Source: Halorussus vallis
GTDB lineage: Archaea > Halobacteriota > Halobacteria > Halobacteriales > Haladaptataceae
Reading direction: 5' to 3'
DNA: 64,000 nt
NCBI RefSeq assembly: GCF_024138165.1
Contig: NZ_CP100000.1
Span: 3,038,001-3,102,000 of the forward strand
The notes under the pieces are model-generated. The model saw only the letters and a list, made by a program, of their open reading frames with translations, was not told the DNA's origin and ran no database searches. Shown piece after piece: positions 30,371 through 38,941 of this stretch (the first letter of the stretch is position 1; the number at the start of each line of letters is the position of its first letter). Both the position numbers and the translations under genes were made by a program.

Positions 30371-33043
30371 TCACTCGACTTCGCGCTTGAGCTCGGCGAG
30401 TTCGTTCATCGCCTCCAGCGGCGTCATCGTCGCCACGTCCACCTCACGGAGGCGGTCGGCGAGCGCCGACGCCGCGGCGTCGGCGCTCGCCCGGGGCGTG
30501 GAGCCGGACGACGGTTCCTCGCCGTCACTCGGTCCCTCACCGTCGGCCGTCAGTCGCGGGGCCGAGTCGGCCTCGGCGCTCGCGCCGGCGGCGTCGGCGG
30601 CGTTCTCGGCCGCCTCGTCGTCGCGTTCCGCGCGCTCGGCGGCCAGCAGTTCCTTCGAGCGCTCTACCACCTCGTCGGGGACGCCCGCCTCCCGGGCGAC
30701 CTGGACGCCGTAGGAGGCGGTGGCCGCGCCGGGGCGCACGTCGTGGTCGAAGACGACCTCCTCGTCGGTCTGGTCGGCCGCGAAGTGGAGGTTGAACGCA
30801 CGCGGCAGGTCGGCGGCCGTCTCGGTGAGTTCGTGGTGGTGGGTCGCGAACAGCGTCATGGCGCCGATCTCGTCGTGGACGTGTTCGGTGACGGCCCGCG
30901 CGATGGCCAACCCGTCGGTGGTGCTGGTGCCCCGACCCACCTCGTCGAGCAAGACCAGCGAGTCCTCGGTGGCGCTCCGGAGGATGGAAGCCAGTTCGGT
31001 CATCTCGACCATGAACGTCGAGCGCCCGCCGGCGATGTCGTCGCTCGCGCCCACCCGGGTGAACACCCGGTCGACCGGGGTGACGCTCGCGCTGGCCGCC
31101 GGGACGAAGCTCCCGGTCTGGGCGAGCACGGTTATCAGGGCGACCTGGCGCATGTACGTCGACTTGCCCGACATGTTCGGGCCGGTGATGACCGCGAAGC
31201 GGTCGTCGGAACCGAGCGTGACGTCGTTGGGGACGAACGACTCCTCGGTGCGCTCGACCACGGGGTGGCGGCCGCGCTCGACGCTGATGCCCTCGCCGCC
31301 GATGTCGGGGCGACCGTAATCGTGCTTGGCCGCCACCTCGCCGAGCGCGGCGAGGACGTCGAGTTCCGCCAGCGCGTCGGCCAGCGCCTGGACGCGCTCG
31401 GACTCGGCGGCGACCGTCGAGCGAACCTCCCGGAACAGTTCGTGTTCGAGGTCGTCGGCCCGATTCTCGGCCCGGAGAATCTCGTCCTCGCGCTCCTTGA
31501 GTTCGGGCGTGTAGAACCGCTCGGAGTTCTTGAGCGTCTGGCGGCGCTCGTAGTCGTCCGGCACCGAGTCGAGGTTCGGGTTCGTCACCTCGATGTAGTA
31601 GCCGTGGACCGCGTTGTGGCCGACCTTCAGCGAGCCGACGCCAGTGCGCTCGCGCTCTTTGGCCTGGAGGTCGTCGATCCACGCCTTCCCCTCGCGCTCG
31701 GTCGCCCGGAGCGCGTCGAGTTCGTCGTCGTAGCCTTCGGCGATGACACCGCCCTCGGTTATCTCGCGGTCGGGGTTCTCCTGGATAGCGCGGTCGATCA
31801 GGTCCCGGACGTCGGCGAGTTCGTCCAGGCCGTCCCGGAGCGCCGACAGTTTCTCGGAGTCGAGGTCGGCCATCGCGGCCTTGAGTTCGGGCACCACGTC
31901 GAGGGTGTCTTTGAGCGACCGCAGGTCGCGGGCGTTGGCCCGGCCGCGCGAGATGCGGGCGATGAGTCGCTCGATGTCGTAGACGTCTCGCAGGAGCGTC
32001 CGGGCCTCCTCGCGGGCCCGGACGCTCTCGGTCCACTCCTCGACGGCGTCGAGGCGGGCCTCGATGCGGGCCTCGTCCAGCAGGGGTCGCCGGAGCCAGT
32101 CCTTGAGCTTCCGACTCCCGAGCGCGCAGGACGTCTCGTCGAGCACGCCCAGCAGGGTCGCGTCGGGGTCGCCGCGGACGCCCCGGCGCTCGAACAGTTC
32201 GAGGCTGTCGAGCGCCACCGCGTCCAGCAGCATGTACTCGCGGGGTTCGTAGCGGGTGAGGTGGTTGAGGTAGTCGAGTTCGTCGTCCTTGCCGCCGCGG
32301 GTGTACTCGGCGTACGCCAGCAGGGCGCCGCAGGCCCGAATCTCGCAATCCTCCGCGAGCAGGCTCTCGGGCGGCCCGAAGTACGACTCGACGCGCTCGC
32401 GGGCCGACTCGGCCTCGAACGCGCCCGGGTCGTAGGGCGAAACCATGCAGTCGGCCGCGAAGAAGTCGGTCGAGACGCCCGGTTCGACGACGGCCTCTGC
32501 GGGCGCGAACCGACTGATCTCGTCCTCGACGGCGTCCTCGCGCCGGGCGCTGGTTGCGTAGAAATCGCCGGTCGAGACGTCCAGGAGCGCGAGGCCGTAG
32601 CGTTCGCCCGAGGTGAGACACGCCACGAAGTTGTTGTCGTCGGTGTCGAGCAGTTCGTCCTCGGTGAGCGTGCCGGGCGTGACGATGCGCGTCACGGCGC
32701 GTTCGACCACGCCGGTCGCCTCCTCGGGGTCCTGGACCTGGTCGGCGACCGCGACCCGGTAGCCGGCGTCCAGTAGCGTCTCGATGTACGACTCGGCGTT
32801 GTCGACGGGGATGCCCGCCATCGGGTAGGTGCCGGTCGAGTCCTCGCGCTTGGTCAGCGTGATTTCGAGCAGGCGGGCGGTGGCCTCGGCCGCCTCGCAG
32901 AAGGTTTCGTAGAAGTCCCCCACCTGGAAGAGGACGAGCGAGTCGTCGTACCGCGAGCAGAGGTCGAAGTACTGACTCAGCATCGGCGTCAGTTCGTCGT
33001 CGCTCTCGGCCATCTTCTCGGGTGGCCCCAGCGCCGCGTCCAT
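30371..33043 (-). CDS. mutS: DNA mismatch repair protein MutS
   Basis: An 890-residue MutS1. The mismatch-reading domain has the GDFYETF motif (42-48; Phe44 and Glu46 contact the mispair). Connector, lever and clamp domains follow, then the ABC-type ATPase with Walker [14 protein letters not shown], signature region [14 protein letters not shown], Walker [17 protein letters not shown] and ATHHHELT. A haloarchaeal acidic, Ala-rich insertion of about 70 residues precedes the C-terminal helix. mutL is not adjacent, unlike the common mutS-mutL operon. It is convergent with the clamp gene. Confidence 0.97.
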   Translation of the reverse strand: MDAALGPPEKMAESDDELTPMLSQYFDLCSRYDDSLVLFQVGDFYETFCEAAEATARLLEITLTKREDSTGTYPMAGIPVDNAESYIETLLDAGYRVAVADQVQDPEEATGVVERAVTRIVTPGTLTEDELLDTDDNNFVACLTSGERYGLALLDVSTGDFYATSARREDAVEDEISRFAPAEAVVEPGVSTDFFAADCMVSPYDPGAFEAESARERVESYFGPPESLLAEDCEIRACGALLAYAEYTRGGKDDELDYLNHLTRYEPREYMLLDAVALDSLELFERRGVRGDPDATLLGVLDETSCALGSRKLKDWLRRPLLDEARIEARLDAVEEWTESVRAREEARTLLRDVYDIERLIARISRGRANARDLRSLKDTLDVVPELKAAMADLDSEKLSALRDGLDELADVRDLIDRAIQENPDREITEGGVIAEGYDDELDALRATEREGKAWIDDLQAKERERTGVGSLKVGHNAVHGYYIEVTNPNLDSVPDDYERRQTLKNSERFYTPELKEREDEILRAENRADDLEHELFREVRSTVAAESERVQALADALAELDVLAALGEVAAKHDYGRPDIGGEGISVERGRHPVVERTEESFVPNDVTLGSDDRFAVITGPNMSGKSTYMRQVALITVLAQTGSFVPAASASVTPVDRVFTRVGASDDIAGGRSTFMVEMTELASILRSATEDSLVLLDEVGRGTSTTDGLAIARAVTEHVHDEIGAMTLFATHHHELTETAADLPRAFNLHFAADQTDEEVVFDHDVRPGAATASYGVQVAREAGVPDEVVERSKELLAAERAERDDEAAENAADAAGASAEADSAPRLTADGEGPSDGEEPSSGSTPRASADAAASALADRLREVDVATMTPLEAMNELAELKREVE

Positions 33044-33251
33044 GCGAGGGAGTCAGGGGACGGGGACCGATATACCCCTCGGTAGCGTGGCGAAAGTGAT
33101 GACGGGGTCGGCGCCGACTCCGTCCCCCGAATTTCGAGGGGCGAACGTGGACGTGACGCGATGCTCGAACGCGACGCGACCGCTCGTTCGACTCGGAGGG
33201 GCGGTCCGGAACGTCCCAAAACTTATCGCCTCTCCGTTGGGCGTTCGTTTC

Positions 33252-33434
33252 ATGGGAATCTTCGAGGAAATCGCGGTTCTCGACCTGAAGTTCAGGGTCG
33301 TCGTCGCACTCGTGTTGACGTTCGTCGGCGTCTCGTTTCCGATGGCGCTCCTCCTCGAATCGAAGGTCGGATTCGCCGTCGGGGCCGCGGCCGCAGTCGT
33401 CGTGGCGTCTCTCACCGCACGAAAGCTCCGGTGA
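33252..33434 (+). CDS. small two-helix membrane protein (60 aa)
   Basis: A 60-residue hydrophobic protein (start MGIFEEIAVLDLKFRVVVAL) with two transmembrane helices and a basic end (LTARKLR). The ATG at 33252 has a TATA-like ACTTATCG 28 bp upstream. The longer open frame upstream is not protein-like. It is divergent from mutS. No family recognised. Confidence 0.65.
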   Translation: MGIFEEIAVLDLKFRVVVALVLTFVGVSFPMALLLESKVGFAVGAAAAVVVASLTARKLR

Positions 33435-33501
33435 CGTGGGCCGGATTGCTCGGCGGATTGCCGCCGAGACGCCTAAACCGCTCGCGCGACTACCTCCGAC
33501 C

Positions 33502-33888
33502 GTGACCGACCCAGCTACGACGGAGACGGCCGAGGCTGTCGAGGCGGCCGAGACGCCCGAGAAACCGGTCGACCTCGCCGACGCCGACGAACTCGACGAG
33601 TTCATCGCCGCTCACGACCGCGCGCTCGTAGAGTTCCACACTCAGGGCTGTTCGCTCTGCCAGGCCATCCAACCCGTCCTGGGCAACGTCGCCCGCGCGA
33701 CCGACGTCGCCGTCGGGACGATGAACCCCCGCGACGACCCGCCGCTGGTCGAGGCGTACGACGTCCGGAGCGTCCCGACCCTCCTGCTGTTCGAGGACGG
33801 CGAACTCGTCGACCGACTCGCCGAGGGGTTCCAGGGGACCGAAGCGGTCGTGGCGTTCGTCGAGGGCCGCGGCCGGAGCGGCGACTGA
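33502..33888 (+). CDS. thioredoxin-fold protein with CSLC motif
   Basis: A 128-residue protein from GTG 33502. An acidic N-terminal region of about 35 residues is followed by a thioredoxin fold with the redox pair Cys50/Cys53 in TQGCSLCQAIQP, and the cis-Pro motif RSVPTLLLFEDGE. It replaces the usual WCGPC by GCSLC, so its redox potential or partner probably differs. Likely cytosolic. A 38-bp hairpin follows the stop. Confidence 0.85.
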   Translation: MTDPATTETAEAVEAAETPEKPVDLADADELDEFIAAHDRALVEFHTQGCSLCQAIQPVLGNVARATDVAVGTMNPRDDPPLVEAYDVRSVPTLLLFEDGELVDRLAEGFQGTEAVVAFVEGRGRSGD

Positions 33889-33933
33889 TACGACGCGGCC
33901 GGCGGGACGACGACCGACGAACGCGAATCTCCT

Positions 33934-33971
33934 CGGCCGGTCGGCGTCGGCGTGCCGACGCCGACCGGCCG
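33934..33971. terminator. long hairpin between convergent genes
   Basis: 18-bp perfect arms (CGGCCGGTCGGCGTCGGC) with a GT loop between the thioredoxin-fold gene and the convergent oxidoreductase gene. The architecture (18-bp arms, GT loop) is identical to the hairpin at 27693. Confidence 0.5.
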
Positions 33972-33977
33972 TCGCGG

Positions 33978-34007
33978 TTCGGCCCGTTTCGGTTCGGCCC
34001 GTTTCGG
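33978..34007 (+). repeat. short tandem repeat
   Basis: Two perfect copies of TTCGGCCCGTTTCGG in tandem, with a partial third, between convergent genes. Confidence 0.8.
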
Positions 34008-34033
34008 CTCGGACCGTCACGATTCGAATCGTC

Positions 34034-34678
34034 TCACGCCCGCCGGACGGCTTCTCCCTCCAGTTCGACTTCGATGGCGACGGTCCCGGCAAGCGCGTCT
34101 TCGAGCGCCGGCCTGTCCGGCATCCCCTCGCCCTCGATTCGCAGGCCGAGTCGGCGGGCGTTCCCCACGCCCTCGCGTTCGAGGTAGCGCTCGACGTGGT
34201 CGGCCACCTCCGCGGGGTCGTTGGTCGGTTCGGCGACTCCCTCGCGCTCCTCGCCCCGGATGCGGAGTCGGACCGGCCGACCGCCCCGGAGGTTCTTCCA
34301 CCAGTCGCTGTGGGTGAACACGACGACTCGGCCGTCCTCTTCGAGGTAGCCGACCGGCGTGGTGTACTCTGCGCCGGTCTTTCGGCCGGTGAAGGTGATG
34401 AGCGCGACCGAGTCGCTGACGAGACCGTGGAGCGGCGACCGGAGCAGTCGCTCCATCACCGGGTTGAGTACGTCGTAGGCCCAATCGGGCGCCGGCGGTT
34501 CGGCGGCCTCGACGGTGGGTTCGTCGCTTCGAGCCGCCGACCCCGCGGGCGCGCCCGCCGGGTCAGTGGCCTGTCGGTCGGTTCGTTCTCGAAGCGTCCG
34601 TCGAACGGCGAGGAGGCCGACCCCCGCGAGTCCGACGAGCGCGATTCGCTCCTTCCACCCCGTCGACAGTCGTGGCAT
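34034..34678 (-). CDS. deazaflavin (F420)-dependent nitroreductase-family protein
   Basis: A 214-residue protein. An N-terminal hydrophobic helix (ERIALVGLAGVGLLAV) is followed by an Ala/Pro-rich linker. The DDN-like split-barrel has LITFTGRKTGAEYTTPVGYLEEDGRVVVFTHSDWWKNLRGG, the family pattern in which TGRKTG..R/YTTP binds F420. Relatives reduce nitro compounds or quinones with F420H2, which npdG at 17742 could supply. Membrane anchoring is inferred from the N-terminal helix. Confidence 0.83.
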   Translation of the reverse strand: MPRLSTGWKERIALVGLAGVGLLAVRRTLRERTDRQATDPAGAPAGSAARSDEPTVEAAEPPAPDWAYDVLNPVMERLLRSPLHGLVSDSVALITFTGRKTGAEYTTPVGYLEEDGRVVVFTHSDWWKNLRGGRPVRLRIRGEEREGVAEPTNDPAEVADHVERYLEREGVGNARRLGLRIEGEGMPDRPALEDALAGTVAIEVELEGEAVRRA

Positions 34679-34737
34679 GGGACTCCGTACGGCGTCGTCG
34701 GTGAAGTGTCTCGGGGCGGTGCTTTGGGTTCGCTGGT

Positions 34738-35118
34738 CTACTCGGAGTTGTCCGCGGAGTCCGCCCTGCCATCGAACCCGGCGGGTTCGTAGATGCGTAT
34801 CCACCCGTCGCTGTAGACTGCGACCTTGTGATCGTCGAAGTGGAACGATACGGTGCCCTCCTCCTCGCGCTCCGTGTCCGCTCCCGACGGGCCGAAGAAC
34901 ATCTCTTCGACCGACTCAACGTCGATGGAGTCGTAGAGCGGCGGCATCGCCCCGTAGTCGAGGGGGTCCACGTCCTTGGCCTCCGCGATGGCGAAGACCA
35001 GCACCGTGCTCAGTTCGTGGTCGCTCTCGCGGCCGTAGTGGATCTGGTTCACCTGTCGCCACTCCGACTCGTCGACGTTGATTTTCTCGTCGGTCGGGTC
35101 GCCGTTCGCTTTACTCAT
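34738..35118 (-). CDS. HalOD1 output-domain protein
   Basis: A 126-residue protein with the haloarchaeal HalOD1 pattern (LSTVLVFAIAEAKDVDPLDYGAMPPLYDSIDVESVEEMF, then VSFHFDDHKVAVYSDGWIRIYE). HalOD1 is a proposed output domain in haloarchaeal signalling, molecular action unknown. Its start overlaps the stop of the upstream DUF7344 gene by 8 bp, so the pair is translationally coupled. Confidence 0.85.
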   Translation of the reverse strand: MSKANGDPTDEKINVDESEWRQVNQIHYGRESDHELSTVLVFAIAEAKDVDPLDYGAMPPLYDSIDVESVEEMFFGPSGADTEREEEGTVSFHFDDHKVAVYSDGWIRIYEPAGFDGRADSADNSE

Positions 35119-35575
35119 CCTGCCTCCTGTTTCGCGCGTGGTCTTCCTGCCGGGCGTCGACTTCTGCCCCCGCACCGTCGAGGACGGCCTGCACCTGGGC
35201 GGTGTTCTCCGCGCGTACGATGATGTCGTCACTTCGTTCGTAGGTGAGTATACCGAGGTCTGCGAGTTTCGGCACGTGCGAGTGATAGAGCGACACCTGG
35301 ACGTCCCTGCGGTCCTCGTCCGACACGTCGGCGAGCGGTTCGTCTCGTTCCCACGCGGCTATCTTGGTCGCCAGTTCGGCGAGCGTCTCATCGCAACTCC
35401 CGTTGATGAGCGTGTACAGCAGATAGCGACGGCGCGGGTGACTGATCGCTGCGAACACCTCGTTCAGTTCCAGGATGGTTTCCGCCGGGTCGTCCGAGCG
35501 GAGCGTCCCCGAGCGACTCTCCGTCGCCCGACTCGCGTCGCAGGTGTTTCTGTCCTTTGACGGGTCTTCGTCCAT
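35111..35575 (-). CDS. DUF7344 winged-helix regulator
   Basis: A 154-residue protein. A polar N terminus of about 35 residues is followed by the DUF7344 wHTH (LNEVFAAISHPRRRYLLYTL, then VQVSLYHSHVPKLADLGIL) and the end YERSDDIIVRAENTAQVQ. It is predicted to bind DNA and probably works with the overlapping HalOD1 protein. A TATA-like GATACATATC at 35601-35610 sits about 30 bp before the ATG at 35575. Confidence 0.85.
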   Translation of the reverse strand: MDEDPSKDRNTCDASRATESRSGTLRSDDPAETILELNEVFAAISHPRRRYLLYTLINGSCDETLAELATKIAAWERDEPLADVSDEDRRDVQVSLYHSHVPKLADLGILTYERSDDIIVRAENTAQVQAVLDGAGAEVDARQEDHARNRRQDE

Positions 35576-35600
35576 TGAAAATACAGACGGAGGGGGACTT

Positions 35601-35610
35601 GATATGTATC
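35601..35610 (-). promoter_or_regulatory. TATA box of the DUF7344-HalOD1 operon
   Basis: GATACATATC on the minus strand, about 30 bp upstream of the ATG at 35575, implies a very short leader. Confidence 0.5.
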
Positions 35611-35734
35611 GGTGCTTTAAAAGGGGGCGCCCGGAGGATTGAATTAAAATCGGTGGCGATTTCCGCCACGAATCCTGTCGAATAGCCGACTCGACCTGGT
35701 CGCCTCGGAACTCGCCCGTCGTCCGCCGACTCCG

Positions 35735-36367
35735 CTACGTGCCCTCGACGAGTCGCTCGAACTGGTGAGGCGGAATCGCGCCGCGAGCGGCGTGGCCGTC
35801 GTAGGCGAACGTCGGGATGCCCGAGACGCCCATCTCCTGGGCCTCCTCGAAGCGCCGTTTCAGTTCGGCTTCGAGTCCGTCGTCGTCGATGGCGTCGCGG
35901 ACCTCCTCTTCGGGGACGCCGACGGATTCTGCGATGTCCGCGATGACGTCGGGGTCGCCGATGTCCCGTCCGTCCCGCCAGAGCGCCTTGAAGGTCCGCT
36001 CGTGGAACTCCTCGAACGTCTCCTCGTCGTAGGCCTGTTTGACGTACAGCGAAACCTTCTGGGCGTCCCAGGAGTCGACCTCGAGCGAGTAGTCCAGGGT
36101 CATCTCGACGTCGTACTCGTCTTTGAGGCGTTCGACGTTGTCGCGGACCTGCGCGAAGTAGTCGTCGTCCTTGCCGTCCTCGACGTCGTGGTCGATGCTC
36201 CCGTCGGGGTGGCGCTTGTACCCCCGGAGGTCGAAGACGTGCCACTCGACCTCCGGCGGGTCCTCGGCTTCTTCGAGGTACTCCTCCATGGCCGCTTTCC
36301 CGAGGTAGCAGAACGGGCAGACGTAGTCCGAGAAGACGGTGAGTTCGTCTTCGCTGATCGTGCTCAT
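35735..36367 (-). CDS. DsbA-family (FrnE-like) oxidoreductase
   Basis: A 210-residue cytoplasmic-type DsbA-like protein. The active site is CPFC (Cys17 and Cys20) in FSDYVCPFCYLGK, a helical insertion domain follows, and the cis-proline motif is VSGIPTF. There is no signal peptide. Relatives (FrnE, 2-hydroxychromene isomerase-like) act as disulfide isomerases or oxidoreductases in oxidative stress. Monocistronic. Confidence 0.9.
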   Translation of the reverse strand: MSTISEDELTVFSDYVCPFCYLGKAAMEEYLEEAEDPPEVEWHVFDLRGYKRHPDGSIDHDVEDGKDDDYFAQVRDNVERLKDEYDVEMTLDYSLEVDSWDAQKVSLYVKQAYDEETFEEFHERTFKALWRDGRDIGDPDVIADIAESVGVPEEEVRDAIDDDGLEAELKRRFEEAQEMGVSGIPTFAYDGHAARGAIPPHQFERLVEGT

Positions 36368-36637
36368 ATCTCTTCGTTAGGTCCTGAGAGGGAAAAACCC
36401 GTCATTCAAAGCGAGGTCTTCCGGTTTCGAACGGGGCGGTACCGGTCGGACGGCGACGCCGGCCACGACCGCGACCGTCGTCAGGATACCGTCGTTCGCG
36501 CCGCAGACCAATTCGGCGATGTACGCGCCCGGTCGCTCCACCTCGTCACCGAGCAGACGTCCAGCATGGACTGTCGGTGGCCCGCCGGGTGACCGTCCCG
36601 CCGAAAGCTACGTTCGACTCGGCGTCGACCGCCCGGT

Positions 36638-37723
36638 ATGGACCTCGACCTCGACGGCGCGCTCGCCGACTTCGACCGCCGCGACTGGCGGACCGAGACC
36701 GACCTCGAACCGCTCCGGGTCGCGATGGTCGGCCTCGGGTGGTGGACCCGAGAGCGAGCCATCCCCGCGGTCGCCGACTCCGAGTTCTGCGAGACGACGG
36801 TCGTGGTCAGCGGCGACGCCGAGAAAGCCGAGGACGTCGCCGACGAAACCGAGTCGGTCGAGCGCGCGCTCACCTACGACCAGCTCCGCGGCGGCACCGC
36901 GACCGACGCCTACGACGCGGTCTACGTCTGCACGCCGAACGCGAGACACCTCCCGTTCGCCGAGTCGGCCGCCGAGTTCGGCAAGGCGGTCCTCTGCGAG
37001 AAGCCGATGGAGGCGACCGCCGAGCGTGCCCACCGGATGGTCGACGCCTGTGCGGACGCCGGCGTCCCGCTGATGGTCGCCTACCGGATGCAGACCGAAC
37101 CCGCGGTCCGCCGGGCGCGCGAACTGGTCCGGGCCGGCGCCGTCGGCGACCCGGTCGTCGTCCACGGTCACATGTCCCAGCGCCTGCTGGAGATGATGCC
37201 GAACCCCGACCAGTGGCGCCTCGACCCCGACCTCGCGGGCGGCGGAACTTCGGTCACGGACCTCGGAGTCTACCCGCTCAACACCGCCCGGTTCGTCCTC
37301 AATTCGGAGCCCGCGGCGGTGTCGGCGTTCGCCGAGTCGCCGTCGGCGGGCTTCGAGTCGGTGCCCGACGAGCGCGCGACGTTCCAGGTCCGGTTCGAGG
37401 ACGGCACGCTGGCGGCGTTCTCGGCCAGCCAGAACGCCGCCCACTCGGGGCACCTCCAGGTGGTCGGTACCGACGGCGAGGTGTCGGTCGACCCCGCGTT
37501 CATGGGCGGGGCCCACCACGGATTCGAACTCGCGGTCGGAGGACGGCAGGTCGAAATCGACTATCCGGAGCGCGACCAGATGCGCGAGGAGTTCGACTAC
37601 TTCGCCCACCAGGTCCGGACCGGCGGGGAAATCTACCCGGACGGCGAACACGGACTCATAGACGTCGAAGCCATCGAGGCGGTGTACGAGAGCGTCGAGA
37701 CTGGGTCGGCGGTGTCGCTGTAG
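36638..37723 (+). CDS. gfo6: D-xylose 1-dehydrogenase (NADP+), Gfo6 type
   Basis: A 361-residue Gfo/Idh/MocA oxidoreductase closely similar in pattern to the haloarchaeal xylose dehydrogenase that begins oxidative pentose breakdown (xylose to xylonolactone). The Rossmann motif is AMVGLGWWTRERAIPAV (29-45). The catalytic EKP is in LCEKPMEAT, and the C-terminal alpha/beta domain has YRMQTEPAVRRA, DLGVYPLNTARFVL and the end DGEHGLIDVEAIEAVYES. No other xylose pathway gene (lactonase, dehydratase) is nearby, so it may also act on related sugars. Convergent with ubaA, 10 bp apart. Confidence 0.88.
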   Translation: MDLDLDGALADFDRRDWRTETDLEPLRVAMVGLGWWTRERAIPAVADSEFCETTVVVSGDAEKAEDVADETESVERALTYDQLRGGTATDAYDAVYVCTPNARHLPFAESAAEFGKAVLCEKPMEATAERAHRMVDACADAGVPLMVAYRMQTEPAVRRARELVRAGAVGDPVVVHGHMSQRLLEMMPNPDQWRLDPDLAGGGTSVTDLGVYPLNTARFVLNSEPAAVSAFAESPSAGFESVPDERATFQVRFEDGTLAAFSASQNAAHSGHLQVVGTDGEVSVDPAFMGGAHHGFELAVGGRQVEIDYPERDQMREEFDYFAHQVRTGGEIYPDGEHGLIDVEAIEAVYESVETGSAVSL

Positions 37724-37733
37724 AGGCGCGGCC

Positions 37734-38549
37734 TCAGTCGGCCCGCACCGGACAGGACTCCTCGGCGTACTCGACGTCGGCCAGCGACTCGATGGGTTCG
37801 TCGCCGCACACCGGACAGTCGGGGTTGGGCCTGTACTCCAGTTCCTCGAAGCTCATGTCCATCGCGTCGTAGAACAGCATCCGGCCGTCGAGCAGTTCGC
37901 CCGCGTCGAGCAGGTACTTCACCGTCTCGGTCGCCTGGATGCACCCGACGGTGCCCGGCAGGACGCCGAGGACACCCGTGCTCGCACAGTCGGGGACCAT
38001 CCCCTGGGGCGGCGCCTCGGGGAACAGACACCGGTAGCACGGCCCTTCGGTCGTGAACGTCGTTACTTGCCCCTCGAACTTGTAGATGGCGCCGTGGGAG
38101 AACGGCGTCCCCGACAGCGTGCAGGCGTCGTTTATCAGGTACCTGGTCCGGAAGTTGTCGGTGGCGTCGACCACGAAGTCGTAGTCGGCGATGAGGTCCT
38201 CGACGTTCTCGGGGTCGACTCGGACCTCGTGGGTCCGGACTTCGAGGTCGGGGTTGAGGTCGGCGACGAAGTCGGCGGCCGACTCGACCTTCGGGCGTCC
38301 CACGTCGTCGTCGCCGTGGATGACCTGGCGCTGGAGGTTGCTCAACTCCACGTCGTCGTCGTCGGCGACGCCCAGCGTGCCGACGCCCGCCGCCGCCAGG
38401 TACTCGATTACGGGCGCGCCCAGTCCGCCGGCGCCGACCACGAGCACCGCGGCGTCGAGCAGTGCCGACTGGCCCTCGGGTCCCACCTCGTCCATGATGA
38501 TGTGACGCGAGTACCGGTCGAGTTGCGTCGCGTCGAGCGAGAGACTCAT
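37734..38549 (-). CDS. ubaA: ubiquitin-like SAMP-activating enzyme E1
   Basis: A 271-residue E1/MoeB/ThiF enzyme that adenylates the SAMP ubiquitin-like proteins and supports tRNA thiolation and molybdopterin synthesis in haloarchaea. The nucleotide loop is VLVVGAGGLGAP (36-47), with the DDDDVELSNLQRQ motif. Catalytic Cys188 is in VPDCASTGVLG, and zinc cysteines are at 171/174 (CYRC) and 245/248 (CPVC). The ATG at 38549 is supported by a TATA box 27 bp upstream. Confidence 0.95.
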   Translation of the reverse strand: MSLSLDATQLDRYSRHIIMDEVGPEGQSALLDAAVLVVGAGGLGAPVIEYLAAAGVGTLGVADDDDVELSNLQRQVIHGDDDVGRPKVESAADFVADLNPDLEVRTHEVRVDPENVEDLIADYDFVVDATDNFRTRYLINDACTLSGTPFSHGAIYKFEGQVTTFTTEGPCYRCLFPEAPPQGMVPDCASTGVLGVLPGTVGCIQATETVKYLLDAGELLDGRMLFYDAMDMSFEELEYRPNPDCPVCGDEPIESLADVEYAEESCPVRAD

Positions 38550-38570
38550 GCTCGTGGGTTGGGCGCTTTC

Positions 38571-38580
38571 GGGTATAAAT
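38571..38580 (-). promoter_or_regulatory. TATA box of ubaA
   Basis: ATTTATACCC on the minus strand, about 27 bp upstream of the ubaA ATG, indicating a leaderless mRNA. Confidence 0.6.
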
Positions 38581-38686
38581 CCGCGGCCTCGAAAATTCAC
38601 GTTTGGTCGTCCGAATCGCAGTGACCGTGACGTTCCCGGAACCCACTGCCCACTCGCACGGAAAGTCGACATCTAGATGACGACTG

Positions 38687-38809
38687 CATCGAAAGCCCCC
38701 GCCCGCTACACTCCCGCGGCTCGCTGCGCGCTTCAGTCGCTCACTGCGTTCGCTTCTTCCAGTGCTTGCTTCGCCGGGGTTCGCGTAGCGGCCGGCCCCT
38801 TTCAGTCCC
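38687..38809 (-). repeat. dispersed non-coding repeat, copy B
   Basis: Reverse-orientation relative of the element at 17393-17516. On the minus strand it begins GGGACTGAAAGGGGCCG and ends AGCGGGCGGGGGCTTTCGATG. The interior differs in sequence, with hairpin-forming blocks such as GAACGCAGTGAGCGACTGAAG. It lies in the 390-bp gap between ubaA and the CPBP protease; nothing else is seen there. Confidence 0.75.
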
Positions 38810-38941
38810 GCCCGCCGGTCGATTCACCGAGCGCTTCCGGTTGTTCGACTCACCGAGCGTTTCCGGCGGTTGGTCGGTCTGGTTTCGCCCCCTCGATCGA
38901 CCGACGCAGTTTTCAGGGCTCGAACCCTCGGACGAAACCGT

